Shown one piece after another: positions 55,025 through 64,000 of a DNA stretch of 64,000 nucleotides; the first letter of the stretch is position 1; every line of letters starts with the position of its first letter. The stretch lies in contig NC_082694.2 of assembly GCF_949987515.2 (NCBI RefSeq), positions 39,328,451 through 39,392,450 on the forward strand, read 5' to 3'. The position numbers and the translations under genes were made by a program. The notes below the pieces were generated by a model. That model was not told the origin of the DNA, ran no database searches, and worked only from the letters and a program-made list of their open reading frames with translations. The stretch comes from Delphinus delphis (Eukaryota; Chordata; Mammalia; Artiodactyla; Delphinidae).

Positions 55025-56589
55025 CAAGATAAAGCATAACAACTAGAAAAGCATTTTTATTGTGGGACTTAAGGTCACTTCAGTTTTTCAACAGGAGTGC
55101 AGGAAACACAACGCACGTGGATGCAAATGTTCTGGTGATAACAATTATGAACCTTTGAACAGCAGAATGAAAGTCTCCAGGAACCATATCATTGGATCAT
55201 CCCCTTGGTTAAAGCCTTAGGTTAGGGGGCAGTAGAGCAGGGGCAGTGTGGCAGTGTTCAAGTGGGGACAACATTCCAGTTCTTTCTGCTGGGGCCCAGG
55301 GAGCTCATTATCTAAGACTACCAGTTAAGTCTTGAGGAACCATTCTGACTGAAGAACACTCTCAATGCCTAGGGTCCTAAGAGGAGGTCTTCAGGGAGTG
55401 GGCTCTTAGCAGAGGATGATCAGAATGGTGTGTGGTTTCTGGAGCCATGCAGGTGTGTGTGGGAGTGGGGCGATGGGGAGATGTGAAATGTCAATTTAAC
55501 CTTCAATACCCAAGATAGGGGTGCCCACTTTTAACCTCCACACTCACTCTTAAGGGACAGACGTGCAAGATGTTGCATGTGAAAAGGCAACTGACAGAGG
55601 AGCCAGCTCCATCCCAGACCTGTTCCCCTCTTGCCCACCAGAGGTTCTTGTGGGTGGACCAATGAAGTACCCTTGTGGAAGCTTCTGCAGTATCGATCCC
55701 CATCTTACACAGGACTACCTTTTGTTGTTTGTTTGTTTGTTTGGGGTGAAGTAGAAAAGAATAGCCTTATTGTTTTGCCAGGCAAAGGGGGGCACAGAGG
55801 GCTAATGCTCTCAAAATTGTGTGTCGCCTACACAGGACTACATTTTATCTCAGGCTACTAAGTGCTCCATCATCACAAACTTCCACATTCCTTTAGGGGT
55901 CAAAATCAAGGGAGAAGGGAAGCAGGGGTTTGTCAGGGCCCTTCCTGTTCTGAAGAGATGCCCTACTCAGCCAGACTCCAGCAGAGGAGGGCAGCAGGCA
56001 TCTTCATAATCATGGGAACCAATTAGATAAATCCAGAGACAGAGACTTAGGCTTCGAGTTAAGGACATTTGAGACCCCAACCTCTGAAACGACTGAGCCT
56101 GGTGGCCACTGTCCTGTGTTGTGGGTTGAACCAGTTAAACTCATGTTGTCAAAGCTGATGGACAAATGTCCATTTGCAACTACTGAATGCTATCAGCATT
56201 GGGAAGCGGTCTTGGTGGAACCAAAAAGCAACAAAATTCTGAAACACCGGAGTCTGCAGGAACTTAAACCACCCACACCGGGCGTAACTACAAAGCAGTG
56301 CAGTGGTGGAGATGCCGCTGGGTTTTGTGGCCACCCAAATGCTGCGCAGGTGGCTAGGCCTATTCGTTAGTGACATGAAACACCTTCCTTGCAATGCTCA
56401 GGACTTAAATAAATGCTTCAGTAGAGCGGCAGTTTGCCCAGTTCATGGCCTTCAGAGTCACTCAGGAAGAGTGTTACTCAGCACTCTCAGGAAGTTATAG
56501 GTAAGCCTTGAGGGTCAACTGTTTTCTCTGCATGGAGGCCTGGGTGGAAAAATTAGAAGGAAGAGGGCCCCAGCTCTATACTTGTCCTC
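55025..56589. other. unassigned sequence
   Basis: About 1.6 kb with a small (TTTG)n at 55725-55743 and 60- to 84-residue frames on both strands. None is supported as coding. No repeat recognised. Confidence 0.4.
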
Positions 56590-56752
56590 TAAGTCCTACT
56601 ATCTTCCAGGAACTATTTTAAGTGATGTATGTTGGTTGCCCCTTTTCTACAGATAGGGAAGCCAAGGAAGGCTTAGAGAAGTCAACTGTTTGAAGCTGTA
56701 TGAATAAATAAGTGACAGAACTGGGATTTGAACCAGGTCAGCACAGGGTCAG
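56590..56752 (-). repeat. MIR SINE fragment, antisense
   Basis: 'ctacagatagggaagccaag', 'aataagtgacagaactggga' and 'tttgaaccaggtcagcacag' are the complement of MIR core and head sequence. Confidence 0.85.
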
Positions 56753-57820
56753 CATCCTCGCGCATGGGGCCAGGCTGTTCTGGCCTCCTGCCATGCTGTG
56801 CTGCCTATACAACCCAGAGAGAGCACTCACAGAATGTGGCACTGTTTTTCAAGGCAGGTAATACTCACAAATTAGATAAAAATGTCGAGTGCATAGAGGG
56901 CAGTAAAGCAGAGCGTGGGGTGCCTGGGTGGTGATGATGGGTCTAGGGAGGTGTCCTTTTCTCTCTCCACTGCACACTGACTGCAGGATTCCTGATTGAG
57001 GTATTACAGAAATGCCACTCTCCACTTCAGGGCTGTTGGTACTCGCAGCACTAGATGGCTGTCCTCAGGGTTCACTGCAGCTGAACGTAAATATAAACCC
57101 CGCCACTTCTAAGGGGGGCCCGATGATGCCCAGATGTGTGGTTCTGGAGCAGCTTTGCCTCAAGTAAATCAGTAGGTCCATATTAGAAGACACGTGTTAA
57201 TTTATTGCAGCGAGATTTTATGTCTTAGTCAGTCATTAGCAAAATTTTGTACCAGAAATTCTTTCCTCTTTAATCTTGGTGGGATTGGTATTACACATAA
57301 CTCGACTATTAAGACAAGAATATCTTGCAGATAGGGAGGTCGTTAATCTAAAGGGTTTTTGCAGTGTGAAATGCAAATGTTCAGTGACAGGTGTGCCAAG
57401 ATCCCCCAAACCCTGCTTAATCTGCCATAAAGGGATCTAAGGAAAGGTTTGATTGTTTTGTTCACACAAATAAGAAGCCCTTCCGCAGCTCTGCTCTCTT
57501 GGCAGCTCCAATTCTTTTACCATTTGTTCAGATAGAGTTTCCAGCCCCTAGAGGGCTGATTCATCAACACCTTCTTTCCCTCTGTGTTCCCAAAAACAGA
57601 CCTGGAATTTGGGGTCTGCATTCACAGAAGGTGAGGGTAAAGCAAACACGTTCTCTCTCCGCCGTCTCCTCTGCGGGCCCCTGTGACCAGCTCTTCCTCG
57701 TGTATTCCTCCCTCTGGGACAGCACACCTGGATGTTTCCATACCCGGCTTCTGGGTTGATGGTGCCCTTGGTTAATTCTGGGAGACAGCGATGTCCACGC
57801 AGGAGTCATCCTTGCAGGAA
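56753..57820. other. unassigned sequence
   Basis: About 1.1 kb without recognised repeats. The overlapping frames at 57499-57887 are complements with no motif. Confidence 0.4.
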
Positions 57821-57825
57821 GCCAG

Positions 57826-57965
57826 GAGTTAGGCGGCTCTGATTCTAACCCAACTCTGTCACAAAGTAGTTGTGGGACCTTGACCAAGTAATCCCTATTG
57901 CCTCAGGTTCCCAGACTGGGACCAGTGATTGCTAAAGTCCTTCCGGCTTTAACCATGATCCTGTA
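57826..57965 (+). repeat. MIR-family fragment
   Basis: 'ctgattctaacccaactctg', 'gtagttgtgggaccttgacc' and 'aaagtccttccggctttaac' fit a MIR variant core and tail. Confidence 0.75.
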
Positions 57966-58061
57966 ACGTCTGCTCTGCCCTGTGCAGAGGCCCTCAGTAA
58001 AGAACCTCATAATTAGCTCACTTTATTCAGGATGATATGCCTCCTAACGTTTGTTACAGTG

Positions 58062-58285
58062 GCCCAGGGCTCTGCTGTTGGACAGCTTAGTTCAAATCCT
58101 GGCTCTGAGTGACCCTGGGCAAACTTTATAACCTGTCTATGTCTTAGTTCTCTCATCTGATCATAGTACCAGCGTCATAGAGAACTTGTAAGGTTTAAAT
58201 AAGCTAATATGCATAAACTACTTAACACAATCCTTGGTATACACTAAGTGCTAAACGTTCGCTGTTTTATTAATTTTATTATTCT
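58062..58285 (+). repeat. MIR SINE
   Basis: 'agttcaaatcctggctctga', 'gtgaccctgggcaaacttta', 'gtcttagttctctcatctga' and 'ggtatacactaagtgctaaa' in MIR order. Confidence 0.9.
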
Positions 58286-59898
58286 CTAGAACTTGGAAAA
58301 ACTATGGGCTTAAATTTCTATTAAAGTATAACCAGCAAGCCACTGCCTCTTCCAGAAAAAAAAATTTAGTCTTTATTTGGAGACTTGTATAGAAAGGAGT
58401 CGAACCCCTTCCCCCCCACCCCAAGTTCTTACTAGAGTGTTGCCTTCACTTGGGAGTATGAAGAGGGGGACAGGAACTTCTCTGGGCTCTGAAGCAAGCC
58501 TTCCTGAGGCTGGCCCACGATCTGCTCCCATCCTGCCTTTCTGGAGTCCATAGACTCTGTCCCCTGCCCCCCAAGTGCCCGACTATGGAGGGGAGCTTTC
58601 TGGCTCACCTACTCTCAGAACCCGTGGAACACTTGCAGAGTCTTCAGTGGTCTTGTGGCAACAAGGGATCTCTGTGTCTTTCTCCCCCCACGCCTCATTA
58701 TTTTCCCCCTTTCCTCCTTGGCTCCACCCTCTCCCATTTTCCTCCCTGGGGAGCCCCTTCTGGTCCTTCTCTCTATCTTCTTCTCATCCCCAAAGAGTCC
58801 TCCAAGGACTCATCCACAACGGTCTCAGCTTAGTGCCCCACAAAAAAAAAATCTGTCCCTCTGCACCTTTCAGGAAAACCAACAGCCCAAAAAGTTTTGG
58901 AAAATAATTCATTATCTTTAATGGGATTTTGTTACCAGGCCCAGCCAGGGGGGGACCTGAGTTCCCAGGAAATCTAAATTAATAAATGCCCTACCAAGGG
59001 GTGGGGCTGGGGCGGGGAGATAGAAACTGAGATACGATTTCTTTTTGAGCTTTGCAATGAAGCATGAGAGTCTTACACAGAAAACCTAAAATGCCATCCA
59101 GCCAGGAAAAAGGATTTAAAGCATCCCCGAGAACCCCAGGACTCTTTGGAATCCATTTTGAGCAAAGTGGAAATATTTGGATGAGTGAAACGGCTGTTCT
59201 CTTGTAATTGGCATCTGGTTGATCAGGGACTGCTATCTAAGACCATGAGAGGGTTGTCAGGAAAATCAGTATATAGAACATTTCACTGACAAATTCCTAA
59301 TTTCATCTGTGCCAGCCACAAAACTTATTGTACTCATTTTGGCTCTCGAATGAAAGAGCAATTGGCGGGTACCTTTGGGGTCTTGGAAGAAGACTTAGAG
59401 AGGTTTGTTAGGCTATTAGAAAACAGAGGGAGCGGTTCTTCCCTTCAGCTGTAAACTCTAGAGAAGTCTATTAGAAACTCTCCATGTAGAGCTCGAATCA
59501 CCTTCTCCCTTGATTCAATCACCCCGAGTCATTAGGCTGGTTGAACACCACTTTAGACTGTGCACTATAAATAATTAAAATGTCAAATCATGTGTGGTCA
59601 CCTGATGCAGCCCCAGGAGGAAGTGGTAATGCAGAGGATGTCTGACTTTGTGCCGAGCTTCTTGCTGATTGCCAAGATTTTCAAACTGCATCTCTAGCCC
59701 CAGCCTAGTTCTCTAAGCACCAGCCCCATATTTCAAACCGGCACCATCCTGGCATTTGCCGCACCCAACAAACTCCACGGAGCAAATCCTGAAACTAGAA
59801 CCTACCCCTCTTGGCCAGTTCTTCCTCCTGATGTTATGTTTCAAGACTATACTCCCGTCTTCAAGCCACAGAGCATAGCAGGTGGCATTCTCTAAAAA
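58286..59898. other. unassigned sequence without recognised features
   Basis: About 1.6 kb. The three overlapping + frames at 58575-58921 run through a pyrimidine-rich stretch (58670-58790). Such composition suppresses stops, so I do not treat them as genes. Confidence 0.4.
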
Positions 59899-59903
59899 GG
59901 CCA

Positions 59904-60344
59904 TGTATTCATTTCCTAGGGCTGCTGTAACAAATGATCACAAACGTGGTGTCTTCAAGCTACAGAAATGTATTCGTTCACTGTTTTGGAGGCCAGAAGT
60001 CCAAAATCAAGGTGTCTCCAGGGCTGTGCTCCCTCTGAAGGCTCTAGGGAGGATCTCTCCTTGCTTCTTCCAGCTTCTGGTGGCTCCTGGCATTCCTTGG
60101 CTTGTGTGGGCATAACTCCAATCTCTGCCTCTGTCTTCATATGGCCATCTTCTCTGTGTGTCTCCTCTGTGTCTGTGTGTCATTCTTCTTTTTGTAAAGA
60201 CATCAGTCATTGGATTTAGGACCTCCCCGAATCCAGTATGAACTCATCTTAATTACATCTGCAAAGACCCTATTTCTAAGTTAGGTCACATTCCCAGGTA
60301 TGGGTCGACATGAATTTTGGAAGGACACTATTTAACCCAATACA
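59904..60344 (-). mobile_element. MLT1-type MaLR LTR, antisense
   Basis: It starts TGTATTCATTTCCTAGGGCT and ends 'tttaacccaataca', so it has TG...CA ends. Landmarks 'ttttggaggccagaagtcca', 'aatcaaggtgtctccagggc', 'catcttaattacatctgcaa' and 'gacatgaattttggaaggac' are in reverse MLT1 order. A 5-bp duplication GGC[C/T]A lies at 59899-59903 and 60345-60349. Solitary LTR. Confidence 0.93.
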
Positions 60345-60369
60345 GGCTACACAATATTTCCTATCCCAC

Positions 60370-60870
60370 GTGCACCTCTAGAACCTTGCCACTCTCCCAT
60401 TAAGAGGTGAAGTCTTGCCCTGTTCCCTTGAACAGATTGAGCCTCTGAGCTGACTTCTATTAACACAGAACAGCAGAAGTGATGCTGTGTGACTTCCAAG
60501 TCTGGGCCATAAAAGACATACAGCTTCTGCCTACCTCTCTCTCTTATGACGCTTGCCCTTGGAATAAACCACCATGCTGTGAGGAAACCCAGGCACAAGG
60601 AGGGGACCGCATGGAGAGAATCTGAGGGCTCTCACCCCTCAGTTCCAGCTGAGCTCCCAGAGACTGCCAGCACCAAGGTGCCAGTTGTGTGAGCGAGCCA
60701 TTTGGGAAGAGGGTCCCCTAGCCCTCAGTCAGCTGCCCTGACTGATGCTACATGGAGCATAAATGAGCCATCCCCACTGAGCCCTGCCCAAATTGCTTAC
60801 GTCTAAGCAAAATAAATGATTGCTGTTTTAAGCCATTATGTTTCAGGATTAAAACTTTTGTTTTTTATGC
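60370..60870 (+). repeat. ancient LTR-like interspersed repeat
   Basis: 'cattaagaggtgaagtcttg', 'agcagaagtgatgctgtgtg', 'gggccataaaagacatacag', a 'aaaataaatgattgctgttt' polyadenylation-like region and 'gttggatatctggaacatag' follow an old LTR-type repeat. The family is not resolved. Confidence 0.55.
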
Positions 60871-61033
60871 AACGTTGGATATCTGGAACATAGAGCCTAA
60901 AACCTCTGGAGCATTGTAACCCTTCTGTCCTTAGAGCTCTCTAACCAGTGAATCCACAAGTCTCTTCTCTTCCTTCTGCCCCCACCTGGCCCCCACCTAA
61001 TTATTTCACAATGGATTGCATCCTTAGCATCTT

Positions 61034-61399
61034 TTTTTTAATATATACATTTATTTATTTTTAAAATTTTGGGCTGCATTGGGTCTTTGTTGCTGCGTGC
61101 AACAACACGGGCTTTCTCTGGTTGCGGCAAGTGGGGCTATTCTTCGTTGCAGTGCGCGGGCTTCTCATTGCGGTGGCTTCTCTTGTTGCAGAGCACCGGC
61201 TCTAGGCGCACCGGCATCAGTCATCGTGGCACATGGGCTCAGTAGTTGTGGCTCGTGGGCTCTAGAGCGCGGGCTCAGTAGTTGTGGTGCATGGGCTTAG
61301 TTTCTCCATGGCATGTGGGATCTTCCTGGACCAGGGCTCGAACCCGTGTCCTCTGCATTGGCAGGCGGATTCTTAACCACTGCGCCACCAGGGAAGTCC
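61034..61399 (-). mobile_element. tRNA-derived SINE, long form, antisense
   Basis: T/A tail, CHR-type body, reversed B box 'ggctcgaaccc' near 61337 and reversed head 'ccaccagggaagtcc'. A 17-bp duplication (tg[c/t]atcct[t/c]agcatctt) lies at 61017-61033 and 61400-61416. Confidence 0.94.
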
Positions 61400-61424
61400 T
61401 GTATCCTCAGCATCTTAACTGGCC

Positions 61425-62470
61425 TGTGGACTTGGGTCCCGCTTTCCTCCATCCTACCAAATGATCTCTAGCACAGTTTGGTTTTGCAACTATCTTGCTC
61501 AGAATTCATTGATGGATCTCCATTGCTTAGAGCCTTTCCTCTCATTCCTTAACTGAGAGATAAGACTTCTTTAATCTGACCTCAGTTTATTTTTCCTGCC
61601 TTATCTCCTATGTCTTCCCTGTAAGGATTCTATACTTCCAGCAAATCAGACAACTCACCATTCCAAACATGTCTTGAGCTCGCTCTTCTGCCTGGATAAC
61701 TTGGTTTACTTTTTCAACATTTAATAATGCTTTCTGAGCACTATTCATGCCAGGCAATGTGCAAGAAACTAAGGAATACTGAAACATTGCCCTCCCCCCA
61801 TCTTCTCTCTTCATCTAACTGAAATTCTACCCGTTTTCCAAGTCTCTGCTCCAAACCTCACTTCTTCCATGAAGTCTCCCCAGATCTCTTACCCAAAAAT
61901 GATCTTTCTGGTACTTCCCTGGTGGTCCAGTTAAGACTTCACCTTCTAAAGCAGGGGGTGCAGGTTCGATCCCTGGTCGGGGAGCTAAGATTCCATGTGC
62001 CTCCTGGCCAAAAAACCAAAACATAAAACAGAAGAAATATTGTAACAAATTCAATAAAGACTTAAAAATAAAATGGTCCACATCAAAAAAAAAACAAAAA
62101 AAACAAAACACTTTGCTTTCCTCTGAACTCTTCTTACATCTTCTTCTCCAAACAAGCCAAGCCTGTGACCGCACCGTTTCCCAAGCCTCTTGGCCCTTGC
62201 GTGTGCTGCATGTTTTTCCTTCACCCCTTTCCAACTGGCTAACACCCACTAACCTTCATACCTCAACTCAGATATCAATTTCCTTTGAGAAATTTTCTGT
62301 GATCCACTTGCTCTGTCTTACATTTCCCCATGTGTGATTACCTGAGGTGCAGGATAGATCCCACGCCTAACTCTGGCCCTGGGAGGGCATTGACTAGGGC
62401 TTTTACTCCTGTAGCCCGTGTACCCAACCCATGGAGAGGGCTCCATACATGTTTGTTGAGTGACTGAATA
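61425..62470 (+). repeat. L2 LINE fragment(s), split by a SINE
   Basis: The left part (61425-61912) and right part (62107-62470) contain L2-type 3' coding/UTR phrases: 'cacttcttccatgaagtctc' before the SINE, and 'tcctttgagaaattttctgt', 'gccctgggagggcattgact' and 'acatgtttgttgagtgactg' after it. Sense orientation, very old. The two parts may be separate copies. Confidence 0.6.
61913..62106 (+). mobile_element. short tRNA-derived SINE with extended 3' part
   Basis: Head 'acttccctggtggtccagtt', B box 'caggttcgatccc' near 61961, 'gggagctaagattccatgtg', then the unusual 3' segment 'aaacagaagaaatattgtaa', 'caataaagacttaaaaataa' and A-rich tail. This subfamily differs from the other short SINEs here by that 3' segment. 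Confidence 0.85.
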
Positions 62471-62948
62471 CATGAGGAACTCACTAGAAATATCTCAAAA
62501 ACCTTTCGACATGGCTGGATATAGGAAACTTATTTGGAAGTGAGGTTTTGCTTAGCCTTAAAGGTTCGTGGCTGTATTTCACGTTCCTAGAGGTTATTTT
62601 TGAGCTAGGCTCCAGGTAAAGGAACTCTATGTATTTCTTTTTGCTGGCTCCCAAACATATTTTGGTAATGAAGAAACATTTCAACCAGAAGACAACCATT
62701 TTAGCATTTTGCTGATTGTTCTTTGTCGTCTGTGTAAAAGTCTCATTTCTTCAACAAAATTATAAATTTTTCAAGCATGGGGATTGCATATTCTCTCTCT
62801 TTTGATTTTCTCACAGTCCCTATTTTGTATTGGGAACATATAAGCCCCTCGATATTTATTCAGCAGATCTTTGTGGGGAGATATGACTAACCACCCCCAC
62901 CCAACAGATTTCTGTCAGTATCCTTTGAAAAAAATTGCTCTTGTGTGT
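62471..62948. other. unassigned AT-rich sequence
   Basis: About 480 bases without recognised repeat. It may include strongly decayed upstream mariner sequence near its right end. Confidence 0.4.
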
Positions 62949-62949
62949 A

Positions 62950-63363
62950 GCAATCTAAAAAGCTGCTTCCCAGCACTCGACAGAAATTGTCCGGAATTGG
63001 TCAACTTTAGAAAACGCATAATCTTCCATCAGGATAACGCAAGACGGCTTGTTTCTTTGATGACCAGGCAAAAACTGTTACAGGTTGGCTGCAAAGTTTG
63101 GTGTCATCCGCCGTATTCACCAGACATTGCACCTGTGGATTTCCATTTATTTCAGTCTTTACAAAATTCTTGTAATGGAAATGGAAATTCAATGGAAAAA
63201 ATTTTAATTCCCTGGAAGACTGTAAAAGGCACCTGGAACAGTTCTTTGCTCAAAAAGATAAAAAATTTTGGGAAGATGGAATTATGAAGTTGCCTGAAAA
63301 ATGGCAGAAGGTAGTGGAACAAAAGGGTGAATATGTTGTTCAATAAAGTTCTTGGTGAAAATG

Positions 63364-63366
<3 letters not shown>
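62950..63366 (+). pseudogene. mariner transposon, 5'-truncated, transposase C-terminal half
   Basis: The same family as the copy at 14951. The frame 62871-63287 carries FHQDNAR (second catalytic aspartate), YSPDIAP and VDFHLF (third aspartate) in phase. So the catalytic-core segment between the last two aspartates is open here, unlike in the first copy. The sequence then runs into a frameshift after 'SLQNSCNG', with a short GGAAAT-type local repeat (63176-63196). The 5' half, including the first aspartate and the DNA-binding domain, is absent. The right terminal inverted repeat is also lost: the element fades into a (TA)n tract at 63367. It is a dead fragment, and nothing in the window could mobilise it. 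Confidence 0.9.
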
Positions 63367-63417
<51 letters not shown>

Positions 63418-63424
63418 TAAATAA
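63367..63424. repeat. (TA)n microsatellite at the end of the mariner fragment
   Basis: About 21 pure TA units followed by 'aataaatataaataaaa'. It occupies the place where the last 70 or so bases of mariner, with its inverted repeat, should be. Confidence 0.95.
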
Positions 63425-64000
63425 AAGCGGTTTCCTTTGCTTGAATGGATGGAGAATGTAGCTGTTAGTTGTGGACCATTGTAAGAAGTGAATTCTAAAG
63501 AGAACTGCATTGTGGGAGGAATTCCCCATCTCACACTCTTTAACTTGTCTTTCCTTTTGGGGATAGAAGGGTGAACCCTGAGTTTCCTGGGATGTCATTA
63601 TACATCTTGGGATTTAATCATCCAAGACTTGCCCCCCCTCTCCATGTATCCCCAAGGACTGTGAAGACATTACTGTGGGAGAGAGGTAAGCTCTTTAAAA
63701 AAATCTAAGTTTTAAGCTAGAGTTAGATGACCTCTCTTAGGCTCTAATGTTAAATTTGAGACTCTTGAGAGCATTTGCTGAGGGAATCCATCGTCCTTTT
63801 ATCTTGTATTTCCTGGGTCTTACTCAATATGATGACTCTAGGGGAAAAAATACCACGACTAGTACTTGAACTGCTGGCTCCTATAGTATCTTGAATTAAT
63901 GTTACTTGCCGCTTTATCCAGGAACAGTTCTGCCGTGAAATACTCAGCTCTAAAAGAAATGAGACTACTGAGAAGGATTCTTTTGAGTGTCTCTGGCATG
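63425..64000. other. unassigned sequence
   Basis: The last 576 bases hold no recognised repeat or coding signal. The window ends within it. Confidence 0.4.

Noticed and set aside
58575..58921. Three overlapping + frames of 82-110 residues
   Set aside because: They cross a pyrimidine-rich stretch, which lacks stop codons by composition. No domain or splice support.
1..64000. CRISPR arrays, operons, phage or other prokaryotic defence systems
   Set aside because: The sequence is mammalian throughout. Repeats are dispersed SINE/LINE/LTR copies, not regularly spaced arrays, and no compact runs of genes exist.

Overview
This window is repeat-rich mammalian nuclear DNA, most likely from a cetacean and probably a toothed whale. 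The diagnostic signal is a set of tRNA-derived SINEs on both strands that begin 'ggcttccctggtggcgcagtgg'-like and carry a recognisable tRNA B box. They include a compact, GC-rich, long-A-tailed form (4626-4842, 6788-6999, 9556-9738) of the kind abundant in dolphins. Young artiodactyl-type L1 3' ends and a mariner of the type shared by ruminants and whales fit this. I saw no Bov-B or ruminant-type SINE, which argues against a ruminant. Repeat family names are from memory of consensus sequences, not from a database search.

I could not support any host protein-coding exon or RNA gene. The open frames are remnants of mobile elements or chance frames, so the window is probably intergenic or intronic. 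No bacterial-style system (operon, CRISPR array, phage, integron) is present.

Layout. 0-9.4 kb: old L1 pieces, SINEs and a nested tower (L1 > hAT transposon > LTR > MLT1 LTR, plus two SINEs) at 3.9-7.5 kb. 9.4-12.4 kb: mostly unassigned sequence with two SINEs. 12.4-16.3 kb: old sense-strand L1 interrupted by a nearly full-length mariner (14951-16230). 16.9-19.6 kb: another nest (old L1 > SINE > young L1), an LTR and a SINE. 19.6-23.1 kb: repeat-poor apart from a possible LTR. 23098-30303: one full-length, recently inserted antisense L1 of 7.2 kb with a perfect 16-bp target duplication, a CpG-rich 5' UTR with a YY1-type site, and broken ORF1 and ORF2. 30.3-43.3 kb: truncated L1s, MIR and L2-type fragments, SINEs and DNA transposon ends. 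43.3-45.5 kb: a repeat-poor island with a cluster of TAATCC/GGATTA sites that could be regulatory. 45.7-47.9 kb: a 193-bp hAT element with a perfect 8-bp target duplication, and a 1.75-kb hAT relic hosting two SINEs. 48-64 kb: MIR, L2, MaLR-type LTRs, SINEs and a second, 5'-truncated mariner whose 3' end runs into a (TA)n tract.

The elements do not act together as a pathway. What the window gives is a readable order of insertions, with target-site duplications that date elements relative to each other. The three objects most worth following up are the full-length L1, the nested tower, and the homeodomain-site cluster.
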